From the NCBI GenBank assembly GCA_013141255.1, contig JABFRJ010000120.1, positions 1 through 42,779 of the forward strand: DNA of 42,779 nt. Direction: 5' to 3'. The notes beneath the pieces are model-generated. The model was not told where the DNA came from, ran no database searches, and worked only from the letters and a program-made list of their open reading frames with translations. Numbering within the stretch: the first letter of the stretch is position 1; every line of letters starts with the position of its first letter. Both the position numbers and the translations under genes were made by a program. The stretch comes from Hyphomicrobiaceae bacterium. GTDB taxonomy: Bacteria > Pseudomonadota > Alphaproteobacteria > Rhizobiales > Hyphomicrobiaceae. Below are positions 9,754 through 18,513 of this stretch, piece after piece.

Positions 9754-10794
9754 ATGTCTCATCTTCCATATGTCGCAACGGCAACACTCACAAACGGCAG
9801 CGCCGTCGTTACTGGAACGCTATCGGCGTTCGAGATCAATGTTTTTCCTGGCGACATTGTTCGAGGTCCGGACGAGAAAATCTATGGAGTGCAGTCCGTC
9901 GAAAGCTCAACATCAATGACGCTCGACCGGCCATATCTCGGGGCGACCGTCACTGCGGCCGTCAACGTCTTTCGGCACTCTGAGCGGTGGAGTGCGATCG
10001 CAGACACCAATGCGCGACTTGCCAGGATTGAGGAGTCGATGGCTCGCGGCTACACCATGAAATCCGCATCATCGGTCGCAATTGGCACTGGCATCAAGAC
10101 GTTCACCGGGGTTGAGAGCGGTCTAAACATTCTGAACGGTGTAAGGTTACGCGCGTCTTCACGAGCCAACCCTGCGAACTGGTTGGAGGGGATCTGCACT
10201 TACACCGGGACGACAATCACGATGACCGTCGCCACTAACGATTTTGGTGGGGCCGGGACCTTCACAGATTGGAATATCAACCTCGCCGGTGCCAAGGGGT
10301 CCACCGGGTCTAGCGCAGCTACTCCAAACGTCACGACTCCGGGGAATGTCCCAACTTATTCAAATGCGAATGGTACGGCGCTTGGTGAAGGCTTCGCTGT
10401 TAGCCCGTTTTGCCAAGCAATGCTTTCTAATAATAGTGCGGCAAGCGTTCTTGGAGAACTGGGTCAACGGCTGACGATTGGAACGATTGCTAATGGGGGA
10501 GTTGTTGTACTTGATTTTGGCGCTGCTACTTACGGCATCATACTCTTGATGGCCACGTCAACCGGTTCGGCACGACCTGCGCTCATCCATGTTCGTGCGG
10601 CATCAACGCCGGGCGTCGCGCTGTTGGCTGATGGTGGGGCGGGCGCGGCATGGGGTTTGTTTGCTACTGCACTGACCGGCACAACTGGGACAGACGTTAC
10701 GCTTAATCTTGGCGTTGACGCGACTGGCAAGATCTACATCGAAAATAGACGCGGATACCCCGTCGCTATGACAGGCTACTTCTTCAGGATATGA
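9754..10794 (+). CDS. Tail fibre protein
   Basis: Position; low-complexity Gly/Thr/Ser/Ala stretch GAKGSTGSSAATPN; beta-rich C-terminus. Confidence 0.6.
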   Translation: MSHLPYVATATLTNGSAVVTGTLSAFEINVFPGDIVRGPDEKIYGVQSVESSTSMTLDRPYLGATVTAAVNVFRHSERWSAIADTNARLARIEESMARGYTMKSASSVAIGTGIKTFTGVESGLNILNGVRLRASSRANPANWLEGICTYTGTTITMTVATNDFGGAGTFTDWNINLAGAKGSTGSSAATPNVTTPGNVPTYSNANGTALGEGFAVSPFCQAMLSNNSAASVLGELGQRLTIGTIANGGVVVLDFGAATYGIILLMATSTGSARPALIHVRAASTPGVALLADGGAGAAWGLFATALTGTTGTDVTLNLGVDATGKIYIENRRGYPVAMTGYFFRI

Positions 10795-11189
10795 AAATGG
10801 AAACGAAACGAATCGCCGAAAACATCTTCGAAGTTATTGAAAGTGGCGTCGTTGAAATCGTAACCGGAGTATCAACCGCTGAGCAGGCTGTCGCCACCTA
10901 TCATGAAGCCCGACAGCCACCGCCGGTAACAGATGCTGACTACAGGGCAGCGGCGGAGTCCCTTGAGTTGGTTACTGCCCATCAACGCGACTTCGATAAT
11001 CCCTATGATGCGGCGGCGTATATCCAAAGCACAAACGCAACCTATCATGCCGAAGCGCGGGCCTATGTCGATTGGCGCGACCGGCTGTGGGGATACGTTG
11101 AAGCCAAGCTGGCACAAATGAAAACAGACAACGTCGTCGTTAGTGTCGACGAGTTCGCGGCAGGTCTTCCGCAGATTACTTGGCCATAG
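10791..11189 (+). CDS. Hypothetical, possible tail fibre accessory protein
   Basis: ATGA overlap with fibre gene; ends just before terminator. Confidence 0.5.
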   Translation: MKMETKRIAENIFEVIESGVVEIVTGVSTAEQAVATYHEARQPPPVTDADYRAAAESLELVTAHQRDFDNPYDAAAYIQSTNATYHAEARAYVDWRDRLWGYVEAKLAQMKTDNVVVSVDEFAAGLPQITWP

Positions 11190-11218
11190 CCGCTAAATAC
11201 CACACGGCCACGTGACGG

Positions 11219-11258
11219 GGGCACCAACACATTCGATGTTGGTGCCCTTTGTCGTTTT
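11219..11258 (+). terminator. Rho-independent terminator
   Basis: GGGCACCAACA-CATTCGA-TGTTGGTGCCC followed by TTTGTCGTTTT. Confidence 0.8.
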
Positions 11259-11304
11259 ATACGCTGCCACCAATAAGACTGTTCAACCAAATGGAGACCT
11301 CGTA

Positions 11305-12732
11305 ATGAAGACCATCACGCGCGACGACCTCGCGCGCATGTACCCTCGCGCCCAATCGCAGTGGATCGAAGCGTTCGTCGCTTTGGCGCCGATGTTGATG
11401 GTGCACTACCGATTTAACCGGTTCGATTGGTGCGGAATGTGCGGCCAGATTGACGCCGAATGTGATGGTCTAGCGCTGGCGCGTATGGAGGAAAATATGA
11501 GTATGGACGCCAAGTCTATCTTGCGTTTGTACTCATTTCGTCTCAACGACGCCATGAGGGCCGGACCCGTGTTTGGGAAGCGGTACTCAAGCAAGGAGGC
11601 GCTCGCGCGCGACCTGGCGCACAACAGCAAGAAGCTGGCTGATGTCGTTTACGGTGGCCCGCACGGGCGCGAAGGCACGCCGCCCTGGCAGGGGTCACTA
11701 TACCCAGGCCGCGGCCCGTTGCAGGAAACGCACCTCAATAACTACAAAGCCGCGCGCGATGAAATCAGGAATCAGCCCGGCGGGGAAGATTGCCCGGATC
11801 TCGTCGAGAACCCTGAGGTGCTGGCTGACCGCGCAGAAATGGGCGTTCGGGACATCTTTGCCCAATGGAAGCTCAAGCGCTTGTCGCGCTACGCCCAGGT
11901 GAAGGACTGGTCCACCCTGTCGGACGCCCTCAACACCGGCAACGTGCACGACAGCGTGAAACCGCACGGCTTGCCGCGCCGCCTTCGCGCCACCGCCCGG
12001 GCGCTCGCGATTTGGCCCGATGAATTTGACTTCGAAACGCCAGGAAATCGCCTGTCCGCGATTGCGTTTGACCCAAACCCAGCCAAAACCATCGCCGCTC
12101 GCGAAAAAACGCGGGTAGCAGCGGCAAACGCGGTGCGGTTGGGGGATAGTGGGGCCGAAGTTAAACGCCTCCAGGCGCGCCTCTGTGAGCTTGGTTTTGC
12201 TGTAGGCGCAACAGATGGCGACTTCGGAACACTGACCAAGCGCGCGCTTGTGGCGTTTCAGGCCGAGCATGAGCTTGCGCCGACCGGCGTTGCCGATGCC
12301 GCCACTTGGGAAGTGCTGGCGGCCAGCGCCCCTGCTGACCTCGGCGCCCGCGCTTCAATCACCGCAACAGACCTTGCAGCGGCCGGCTCTGAAACCATCG
12401 CGGTCACACAGCGTGCGAAGTGGTGGTCGAAGTGGACCCAGCGCGCCGGTCTTGGCGGTGTGCTCGACCAATACTTCGACCTTGGCATTGCTGATACCGC
12501 AGTTGCCAAGGCCGAGCAGGTCAAGTCTCTCATGTCGCGCAGCGGCGAACTGACCGCCGGGCTTCCTCCCGTTTGGAAGCTATTGCCCTTTGCACCGTCA
12601 ACCGGGCTGTTGCTGTGTCTCGCGGTCTGTCTGGCCGCCTGGGGCGTCCATTACGTGTTCGACCGTATCGAGTGGTTCCGCGTCCGCGACGCCCGGACTG
12701 GCGTGCATCTTGGCCGGGGAAAACCATCATGA
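11305..12732 (+). CDS. Endolysin: GH19-like domain, peptidoglycan-binding domain, C-terminal transmembrane segment
   Basis: ATG at 11305 with GGAGAC upstream; PGRGPLQETHLNNY, PG_binding_1-like GAEVKRLQARLCELGFAVGATDGDFGTLTKRALVAFQ, hydrophobic GLLLCLAVCLAAWGVHYVF near C-terminus. Confidence 0.75.
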   Translation: MKTITRDDLARMYPRAQSQWIEAFVALAPMLMVHYRFNRFDWCGMCGQIDAECDGLALARMEENMSMDAKSILRLYSFRLNDAMRAGPVFGKRYSSKEALARDLAHNSKKLADVVYGGPHGREGTPPWQGSLYPGRGPLQETHLNNYKAARDEIRNQPGGEDCPDLVENPEVLADRAEMGVRDIFAQWKLKRLSRYAQVKDWSTLSDALNTGNVHDSVKPHGLPRRLRATARALAIWPDEFDFETPGNRLSAIAFDPNPAKTIAAREKTRVAAANAVRLGDSGAEVKRLQARLCELGFAVGATDGDFGTLTKRALVAFQAEHELAPTGVADAATWEVLAASAPADLGARASITATDLAAAGSETIAVTQRAKWWSKWTQRAGLGGVLDQYFDLGIADTAVAKAEQVKSLMSRSGELTAGLPPVWKLLPFAPSTGLLLCLAVCLAAWGVHYVFDRIEWFRVRDARTGVHLGRGKPS

Positions 12733-13154
12733 AAGAAACTATCGCAACAGCGGTGACGGAGGCGCGCGACCGGCTCGACGACGCAAAAGCGCACGTCGAG
12801 GGGTTTGCGGAGAGTGCCGTCTATTTGCGGAACGCCGCGCCGACCCTGACCACGGCACTCCTGCTCGTGGTGTTTGCGCTGGGGGGCGGTGCGGGTTGGT
12901 TTATCTCTAAGCCGTTCGTCCGGCATGCCGTCAACACCGAATGGCGCAACCGCATCGCCCAGAAATCGAAGACCGTTCGTACAATCGTTGCGACCGGTGA
13001 CAAGGAAGCCGAGCAGGCCGACGACGACATCATCAAAGCCCTTGGAGATACCGATGAAAAACTCAGCACCGCGATCCACGAGCTCGAAGCGCTGCGCCGC
13101 GCTGTTCCTCTGGATCGTTGTTCCGTGCCTGCTGATTGCGTGCGCATCAAATAA
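12729..13154 (+). CDS. i-spanin (Rz-like)
   Basis: ATGA overlap with endolysin; single TM (TLTTALLLVVFALGGGAGWFI) followed by helical region; Rz1-like gene overlaps its 3' end. Confidence 0.65.
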   Translation: MKETIATAVTEARDRLDDAKAHVEGFAESAVYLRNAAPTLTTALLLVVFALGGGAGWFISKPFVRHAVNTEWRNRIAQKSKTVRTIVATGDKEAEQADDDIIKALGDTDEKLSTAIHELEALRRAVPLDRCSVPADCVRIK

Positions 13155-13398
13155 CGTGGTCGTTCAACCGCTCGCCCCGCGTCCGGTTGCCCAGCAGCTT
13201 ATGGAGGATCCGAAGCTGCTTGAGTGCGCTGAGCCTCAACCGGTGAACGGCCGCGAGGATGTGCGCGCCTGGGTGGCGCATTCGCGCTGTGTGACCGCGC
13301 GAGGGAACGCAATCTATGCACGGCTGACGGGCTTGCAACGCGCTGTCCGCGTCCGGGAAAAGTCTGCCGCGAAAGCAGTCAAGGCGTCGAAGATTTAG
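13054..13398 (+). CDS. o-spanin (Rz1-like lipoprotein)
   Basis: Internal ATG 13054; signal peptide with lipobox LIAC (ALFLWIVVPCLLIACASNN); out-of-frame overlap with i-spanin. Confidence 0.7.
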   Translation: MKNSAPRSTSSKRCAALFLWIVVPCLLIACASNNVVVQPLAPRPVAQQLMEDPKLLECAEPQPVNGREDVRAWVAHSRCVTARGNAIYARLTGLQRAVRVREKSAAKAVKASKI

Positions 13399-13450
13399 TG
13401 CGCGTCAGCGGCTCGCATTGCGCGCGCCTGCCAACCAACGGAGAACCACC

Positions 13451-13870
13451 ATGAATGAAAACACACCTGACACGACAGCGACTCCCACTTGGTACGGCCC
13501 AATTGTAGCCGTCCTGACAGCCTGGCTTCAACCTCTGTTTGACGGCGGTCGTGAAGCTATCGCCGCACTGTCCCCGGCAACGAAGCTTGTTTCGTCTCTG
13601 GCTGTCACCGGTAGCGCTATCACGGCCGTGCTTTGGTTCGGCGTTTTGAACATGACCGCGCCGACTGCGCCGCCGCCGGCATACGCGACCAAGGCGGAAG
13701 TGCGCGATGAAATCACAAGCGCAACCAGCTCCACCGTGACGCAGATCGACGCAATCATCACTGAGCGCGAGGAGGGGCAGAAGGCGGAACTTCGCGCTAC
13801 TATTGCCGAATTGAAAGCGCGCATTGACGCGCTGGAAACGAAGCCCCCCGCCAAACCTAAGAAAAAGTAG
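13451..13870 (+). CDS. Small membrane protein, holin candidate
   Basis: Lysis cassette position, hydrophobic segment LVSSLAVTGSAITAVLWFGVLNM, charged C-terminus. Confidence 0.5.
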   Translation: MNENTPDTTATPTWYGPIVAVLTAWLQPLFDGGREAIAALSPATKLVSSLAVTGSAITAVLWFGVLNMTAPTAPPPAYATKAEVRDEITSATSSTVTQIDAIITEREEGQKAELRATIAELKARIDALETKPPAKPKKK

Positions 13871-13885
13871 AAACGGAGACAGCAA

Positions 13886-14318
13886 ATGGCAGTCTTCAAC
13901 GAACGATTGGAGCGCATCAACGATGCACAACGGGGGGAGCGATCCCTGGGCTATTCTCCTCGATTGGCACCGGGATCACAGCGAAGTGTTGCGGGACATG
14001 AGCCGCACCATGGGAGAAGTGGAAGCGCGCCTCAATCACGGCGCGGAAGTGCACCGGGAGACGAAAGAACTGTTCCGGCTGCATCAGGGCGATATCCGGT
14101 CCCTGATCGGCAAGACCGACGCCTTGCACGCGCGGACGGCCGCATTGGAGAAGGCAGCCAAGGTAAAGCCGGTGGAGCGCACGTCCGTCAAGGACTGGAC
14201 GGAATTTCTGAAAGCGTTCTGGCCGTACCTGTTCGCAGTCTCGATGGTGGCAGCCAAGGTGTTTCTTGGCAGTGTCGAGCCTGTGATGCGCTGGGCAGAG
14301 CACTTGACCACAAAGTGA
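13886..14318 (+). pseudogene. Possibly frame-disrupted small membrane protein (N-terminus in one frame, remainder in another)
   Basis: ATG 13886 has a purine-rich SD (GGAGAC) and begins MAVFNERLERINDAQRG; coding-like protein continues in another frame as GGSDPWAILLDWHRDHSEVLRDMSRTMGEVEARL... to 14318; G6 run at 13932-13937 at the junction. Confidence 0.5.
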
Positions 14319-14416
14319 CGAAGGCGGCGGCACTGGTCGCCGGCGTCTTCGTCCTTGTGACGTTCTGAACTAATCGCTCCCGTCTGCGTCAGACTTCCAA
14401 GCTGGCGAAGACAACG

Positions 14417-14456
14417 AAGCCCCGGCGCTGCCTTCGGGTGGCGCCGGGGCTTTTTT
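14417..14456 (+). terminator. Rho-independent terminator closing the late operon
   Basis: AAGCCCCGGCGC-N12-GCGCCGGGGCTTTTTT. Confidence 0.9.
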
Positions 14457-14495
14457 GCGTGTGTGGGTGTTGGCTGGAAAGCTTCCTTCCCAATC

Positions 14496-14762
14496 TTAAG
14501 ACGTTGATTTAGTCACGACTACCGGAACTGGCTCGATCAGCGCTTGGCACACTTCGCACGTCACGAATGGGTCGCCCATCCAATCACCGCTTGTGTACGT
14601 TGCGCCGTCACCAGATTCGCTCATCATCACGTCGTTGTCGTGACCGCACGTACGGCACTCGACACTCCACTCAACCGGACGAGGCATGGATTTCTGAGCT
14701 TCGATTGTCATTGCGTCTGCGGTCACGGCCTGCCATCCATGGTTGCGATTGAATTTCATCAA
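14496..14762 (-). CDS. Small zinc-ribbon hypothetical protein
   Basis: CRTCGH...CEVC cysteine pairs. Confidence 0.5.
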   Translation of the reverse strand: MMKFNRNHGWQAVTADAMTIEAQKSMPRPVEWSVECRTCGHDNDVMMSESGDGATYTSGDWMGDPFVTCEVCQALIEPVPVVVTKSTS

Positions 14763-14811
14763 GCCTTACGCAACTTCCGCGTCAGTCTCGTGCAATTTTG
14801 CATCGTTTTTC

Positions 14812-14958
14812 CTATCTCAGCTTCATCAGCTTTAAGCTGCTTTCGTTGGCGTCACCTATTGCCTTCATCCAAATTCGACCTTCTTCATTATCTGGCAGAA
14901 TTTTAATGACGATACCGACCAGCCAATAGACAATGCCCATCCTGAAATCATCTATCAT
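14812..14958 (-). CDS. Small hypothetical protein with hydrophobic segment
   Basis: MIDDFRMGIVYWLVGIVIKILPDNEEGR from internal ATG. Confidence 0.4.
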   Translation of the reverse strand: MIDDFRMGIVYWLVGIVIKILPDNEEGRIWMKAIGDANESSLKLMKLR

Positions 14959-14981
14959 CGGCCTAGTCTCCTTGGTCTGGC

Positions 14982-15296
14982 TCAGCACATGTTGTTGATC
15001 CCGCCGCCGTTGGCGTGGTCCCATCCGCGTTCTCTAAAATCACGCTCAAGATTGAGCAACGCCACCATTTGCAAATTCGCATCCCAGATCAGGGCAACAA
15101 TTGCGTCAGCAGCGATAGGGCACGTTTTGACCGCTTCATCATACGCCTCTTTCAACCCGACATAGTTCAGCAGGTAGTGCTTGCCCTTGCCGCTTAACAT
15201 CTTTGGCGATTGACCGAGCACATAATCAAACCGCTCGCGGCTCATCTGTTCGCGCGCTGCGATCTGACCATATATCGTGTTGATTGCGTGCTCCAC
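14982..15296 (-). CDS. Hypothetical phage protein
   Basis: GTG start with GGGGAGG upstream; coherent ORF. Confidence 0.5.
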   Translation of the reverse strand: MEHAINTIYGQIAAREQMSRERFDYVLGQSPKMLSGKGKHYLLNYVGLKEAYDEAVKTCPIAADAIVALIWDANLQMVALLNLERDFRERGWDHANGGGINNMC

Positions 15297-15391
15297 GGCC
15301 TAGCCTCCCCTTATGGACGCAGCGCGATACGCGCGGCGCAAACTTCTCGTACACTCCCGGAGATACATCGCACGCCATAATCCGGTAAAGC

Positions 15392-15760
15392 TCAGTGAGC
15401 GCGGTTGCGTTGCGCCAACACCTCGCCCTTTGCCTTCAACGCAGACCGCATCTTGTCGAGCGCCACGGACGGACAACATGTGAACCCAAGCGTTCGCTTG
15501 TGCCACGCGAACGCTGCCATTTCCCGCGTTGTGATTTCAACGGCTCCGGCGCGCACGGCAGCCGCGCGCTTTGATTTTGTGATGTCATAGTGGTTGCCGC
15601 TCGGAACGCGTTGAAACCAATTGCGGGACACGCCGATCTTGTCGGCCATCGCGTGCATTTCATCTTCTGTGTCAGCCATCATGTGGCACATGATGTATTT
15701 GCGGGTGGGGGCATGGTCTGGGGTGAACGGTGCAGCCATGTTATCGACGTAAACGGTCAC
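15392..15760 (-). CDS. DUF4031 domain protein
   Basis: GTG start gives (M)TVYVDNMAAPFTP...KYIMCHMMADTEDEMHAMADKIGV; DUF4031 signature; start overlaps upstream stop. Confidence 0.75.
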   Translation of the reverse strand: MTVYVDNMAAPFTPDHAPTRKYIMCHMMADTEDEMHAMADKIGVSRNWFQRVPSGNHYDITKSKRAAAVRAGAVEITTREMAAFAWHKRTLGFTCCPSVALDKMRSALKAKGEVLAQRNRAH

Positions 15761-16092
15761 GTTGCACCTCCGGCCGTCTCGACGACAGTAACGAAGGGCC
15801 GCATCAACAAGCCGCCACGCACAACATGGTCGCGCGTGTTGTGCGCAAGGTTCGGCGGGAGCGGTTCGCAAATTCCGTCGAGTTCGACGGGCGATGGTTT
15901 GAACCACTCGAACGCGGGCTTCGTTTTGGCGAGCAGGGGTTGCGGGCACGCATAGAACAGGCTTCGCGCCGATTGTTTGCAGTGCTCGCACGCGATCATG
16001 AACGGGGTCACCCCTTCGTCTCGATCTTGGGTCACGACCGCGTGCCCGCAAGCGTCGCAGAGGTAGATATTCTTCTGGCGTTGATACGACAT
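15757..16092 (-). CDS. Zinc-ribbon hypothetical protein
   Basis: CDACGH...CEHC cysteine motifs. Confidence 0.55.
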   Translation of the reverse strand: MSYQRQKNIYLCDACGHAVVTQDRDEGVTPFMIACEHCKQSARSLFYACPQPLLAKTKPAFEWFKPSPVELDGICEPLPPNLAHNTRDHVVRGGLLMRPFVTVVETAGGAT

Positions 16093-16129
16093 CGATTGCC
16101 TCTTGTAGGTTGATTGAACGCGAACGCGG

Positions 16130-16894
16130 TTAAGTCGTCAGCAACAACGGTTTACCGGTGCACGGGTCGATCGCCATGCTGATTGCAACGTCATTCCCTG
16201 CCACCTGACCGGCACGGATTGCGAAGTGGTCGAGAACGAGTTTCGGCTTTTTCTTTGTTTCAGCCTTATGCGTTTTGTCCGACATGATCTGCTGCACGAC
16301 CTCGGCGGGTGCGGCACGCGCCGGCGTCATGGTCAACATGCGGGTGTTGATGCGACCGGCCATTCCCATTCCGAACGAACGGGACGCCACGCGGTCGAAC
16401 GCAAGCCCGCCGCCACGAAGTACGACTTGAAACTCCTTGTCGAGGCGAGACGGCATTTCACCGCCGATGGCTTTTTCCCAGATCGTTCGCGCCGCTGCGA
16501 CCCGCCGTGCGCGTTCGCGTTTCCATGATGCGTCAATGACGTTGCGCACCATGTCGAACAGGTAGTGCGCCAGCGTGCGCCCTACGTCATCACCAACGAC
16601 GTAGATGCCGAGCGTTGACGTGAACACACCGCAGCCCGTGATGTGGTTCACGCCCAGACCGGCATAGATACAAGGGTGGCTTTGGTGCGTGTTCAACCCG
16701 ACCCCCTTTATCGGTAACAGGAACCGGTCATAGTTCGCAGCGCCCATCGCGGCCGCGTCGATTTGATATTGTGCCATCAGCTTCGCGGCCAGTTCGGCAG
16801 CGGCGGCAGCTTCGGCTTCAGTCGCACCCGCGTCGACGCGCTTCGATTGCAGGGCCTTGATCTTCGCAATAATGCGTCGGGTGTGTTCGTTCAT
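16130..16894 (-). CDS. DUF2786 domain protein
   Basis: IIAKIKALQSKRVDAGATEAEAAAAAELAAKLMAQYQID signature. Confidence 0.75.
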   Translation of the reverse strand: MNEHTRRIIAKIKALQSKRVDAGATEAEAAAAAELAAKLMAQYQIDAAAMGAANYDRFLLPIKGVGLNTHQSHPCIYAGLGVNHITGCGVFTSTLGIYVVGDDVGRTLAHYLFDMVRNVIDASWKRERARRVAAARTIWEKAIGGEMPSRLDKEFQVVLRGGGLAFDRVASRSFGMGMAGRINTRMLTMTPARAAPAEVVQQIMSDKTHKAETKKKPKLVLDHFAIRAGQVAGNDVAISMAIDPCTGKPLLLTT

Positions 16895-18513
16895 TGCGCG
16901 CCGCCATCAATGTCGCCCAGCACGAACACGCCGCGGCCAGCCTCTTTGATTAACCCGTTCGACCGCAGCATTGAGATTGCGGAGTTCCATGACCCGCCGC
17001 GCGGTTGTCGCCCCGTAGTCTCGGCAAGGTTGGGTGCCGATATGCCCTTCGGATATTGAGCGACAACGGCAAGTAGTTCGTTCGCCGGCGCCGGCAACAC
17101 GTTGATCCAAAGCTCGACCAATTCGTCGCGCGTCATCGCAGGGCGTTGTTCGGCAACCGCCGGCACGACGAAGCCGTTGACCTCGAACACATGACCACCA
17201 TCGACAAGCGACTTCTTCGCGGTGTTGAACGCGCCGCCGCGCGCCTTGCGGCCCGTGAGTGCTGCGAGCTGCCCCCATGTGAAGCGGCACGGGAATCGCG
17301 CCTGGGCTTCCGACAATAGCCGTTGCGCACCGCTGTTTAGATCACTGCTGGGCGCGCTGGGGGTGCGTTCGACTGGTCGCGGGAGCGATCGTTTCGCGGC
17401 GTAGTCAGCAAGGCGCTTCGCTTGCGCCGGTCCGACCACTGGCACGAACTGGGCGACGGGTTCAACGCCCAGAGCTTCGACCGCTTTGCCCAGATCGCGC
17501 ACCGCCGCCTGATAGCCGCTCCGGTAACCGGTTTCCTCTGCCGCCAGCAACGCGGCGGGGTCGGGCTGCATAATAACCGGGGTCGGTTGCATATTCGGGG
17601 CGGTTTGTTGCGCAACGGCCTTGCCCTGTTTCGGTTTTGCGCGTTCCGTCTCGATTGCCGCGATCTGCTCTTTGAGCTTCCCCAGGTCGAGCGGCTTGAG
17701 GGACGCGGTGCGCTTCACCTCCCCGCGTTTCGGGGTCGCCGAACTGTCGAAGGTCAGTTTTTCGGGAAAGGTGGCATCATCAAGAACGCCACGCGCGGGA
17801 ATCCACACGACCCCTTGCCCGCGCTTCAGCGTCGCCATGCGTGCCAGCATCCGCTTTTCGTCGGACTTGTTGGCCTGTCCCTCGATCCAGGCGCCGAGAG
17901 CGGCCCGGTCCTGGGAGCTGGTCAGCTTCATCGCCACCAGACCGTCGGCCTGGCTGAGCACGTCCTTGGACAGCACCGCCGGCCGCTGCGTGATAAGCCA
18001 TGGGATGTAGCCCTTGACGCGGCCGCGGCGGACGATGTTCTCCATCAGGCTTTGCAGTTGCGGTTCAATGGCCCGCTGCGGTGCCCAGAGATCGGCTTCG
18101 TCGAAAACGAGGTGGCAAGGTTCACCGCTGGCGTGGCGGTACATGGCATCGAGAAACGCCAGCATGAAGCGCCGCTCCGCAGATTTAGTGCCAAGCTCGC
18201 TCAGGTCGATGAGGCAACTTTCCGACGCCGCGGCGATAGCTTCCCCAACGACCCGCCCCGAGTGCTCGGTGATGGGAATGTCGGCGCGCGCGCCACCGAA
18301 GATGACCACGGGATAGGCTTGGTCCTTACCGTTGGCTTTGACGCGCAGCCCCCACCACACCCCGAGCGGGTCAACGACGATAACCCGCGCCTTGCGGTCG
18401 AGCAGCTTTTCAACGGCAGTACCGGCAGCATAGGTCTTGCCGGCTCCACTGGTCCCGAGCCACGCAATCCTATCGTCTAATGCGTGGTCTGATAGGGGGT
18501 ATGGCTCAGTCAT
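16891..18513 (-). CDS. HerA/FtsK-like P-loop ATPase with tandem C-terminal winged-helix-like repeats
   Basis: Walker A GTSGAGKT, Walker B-like HLVFDEAD, LITQRP; ends overlap neighbouring ORFs. Confidence 0.8.
   Translation of the reverse strand: MTEPYPLSDHALDDRIAWLGTSGAGKTYAAGTAVEKLLDRKARVIVVDPLGVWWGLRVKANGKDQAYPVVIFGGARADIPITEHSGRVVGEAIAAASESCLIDLSELGTKSAERRFMLAFLDAMYRHASGEPCHLVFDEADLWAPQRAIEPQLQSLMENIVRRGRVKGYIPWLITQRPAVLSKDVLSQADGLVAMKLTSSQDRAALGAWIEGQANKSDEKRMLARMATLKRGQGVVWIPARGVLDDATFPEKLTFDSSATPKRGEVKRTASLKPLDLGKLKEQIAAIETERAKPKQGKAVAQQTAPNMQPTPVIMQPDPAALLAAEETGYRSGYQAAVRDLGKAVEALGVEPVAQFVPVVGPAQAKRLADYAAKRSLPRPVERTPSAPSSDLNSGAQRLLSEAQARFPCRFTWGQLAALTGRKARGGAFNTAKKSLVDGGHVFEVNGFVVPAVAEQRPAMTRDELVELWINVLPAPANELLAVVAQYPKGISAPNLAETTGRQPRGGSWNSAISMLRSNGLIKEAGRGVFVLGDIDGGAQ

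Noticed and set aside
6866-10794. Diversity-generating retroelement target in fibre genes
   Set aside because: No reverse transcriptase or template repeat is seen.
13824-13922. N-terminal extension of ORF 13824..14318
   Set aside because: Residues upstream of 13923 overlap the end of the holin candidate and look non-coding; the true N-terminus is more likely in the 13886 frame or at 13923.
17422-18480. 352-aa + strand ORF antisense to the ATPase
   Set aside because: Antisense to a clear ATPase with Walker motifs; composition is a by-product of GC-rich codon usage.
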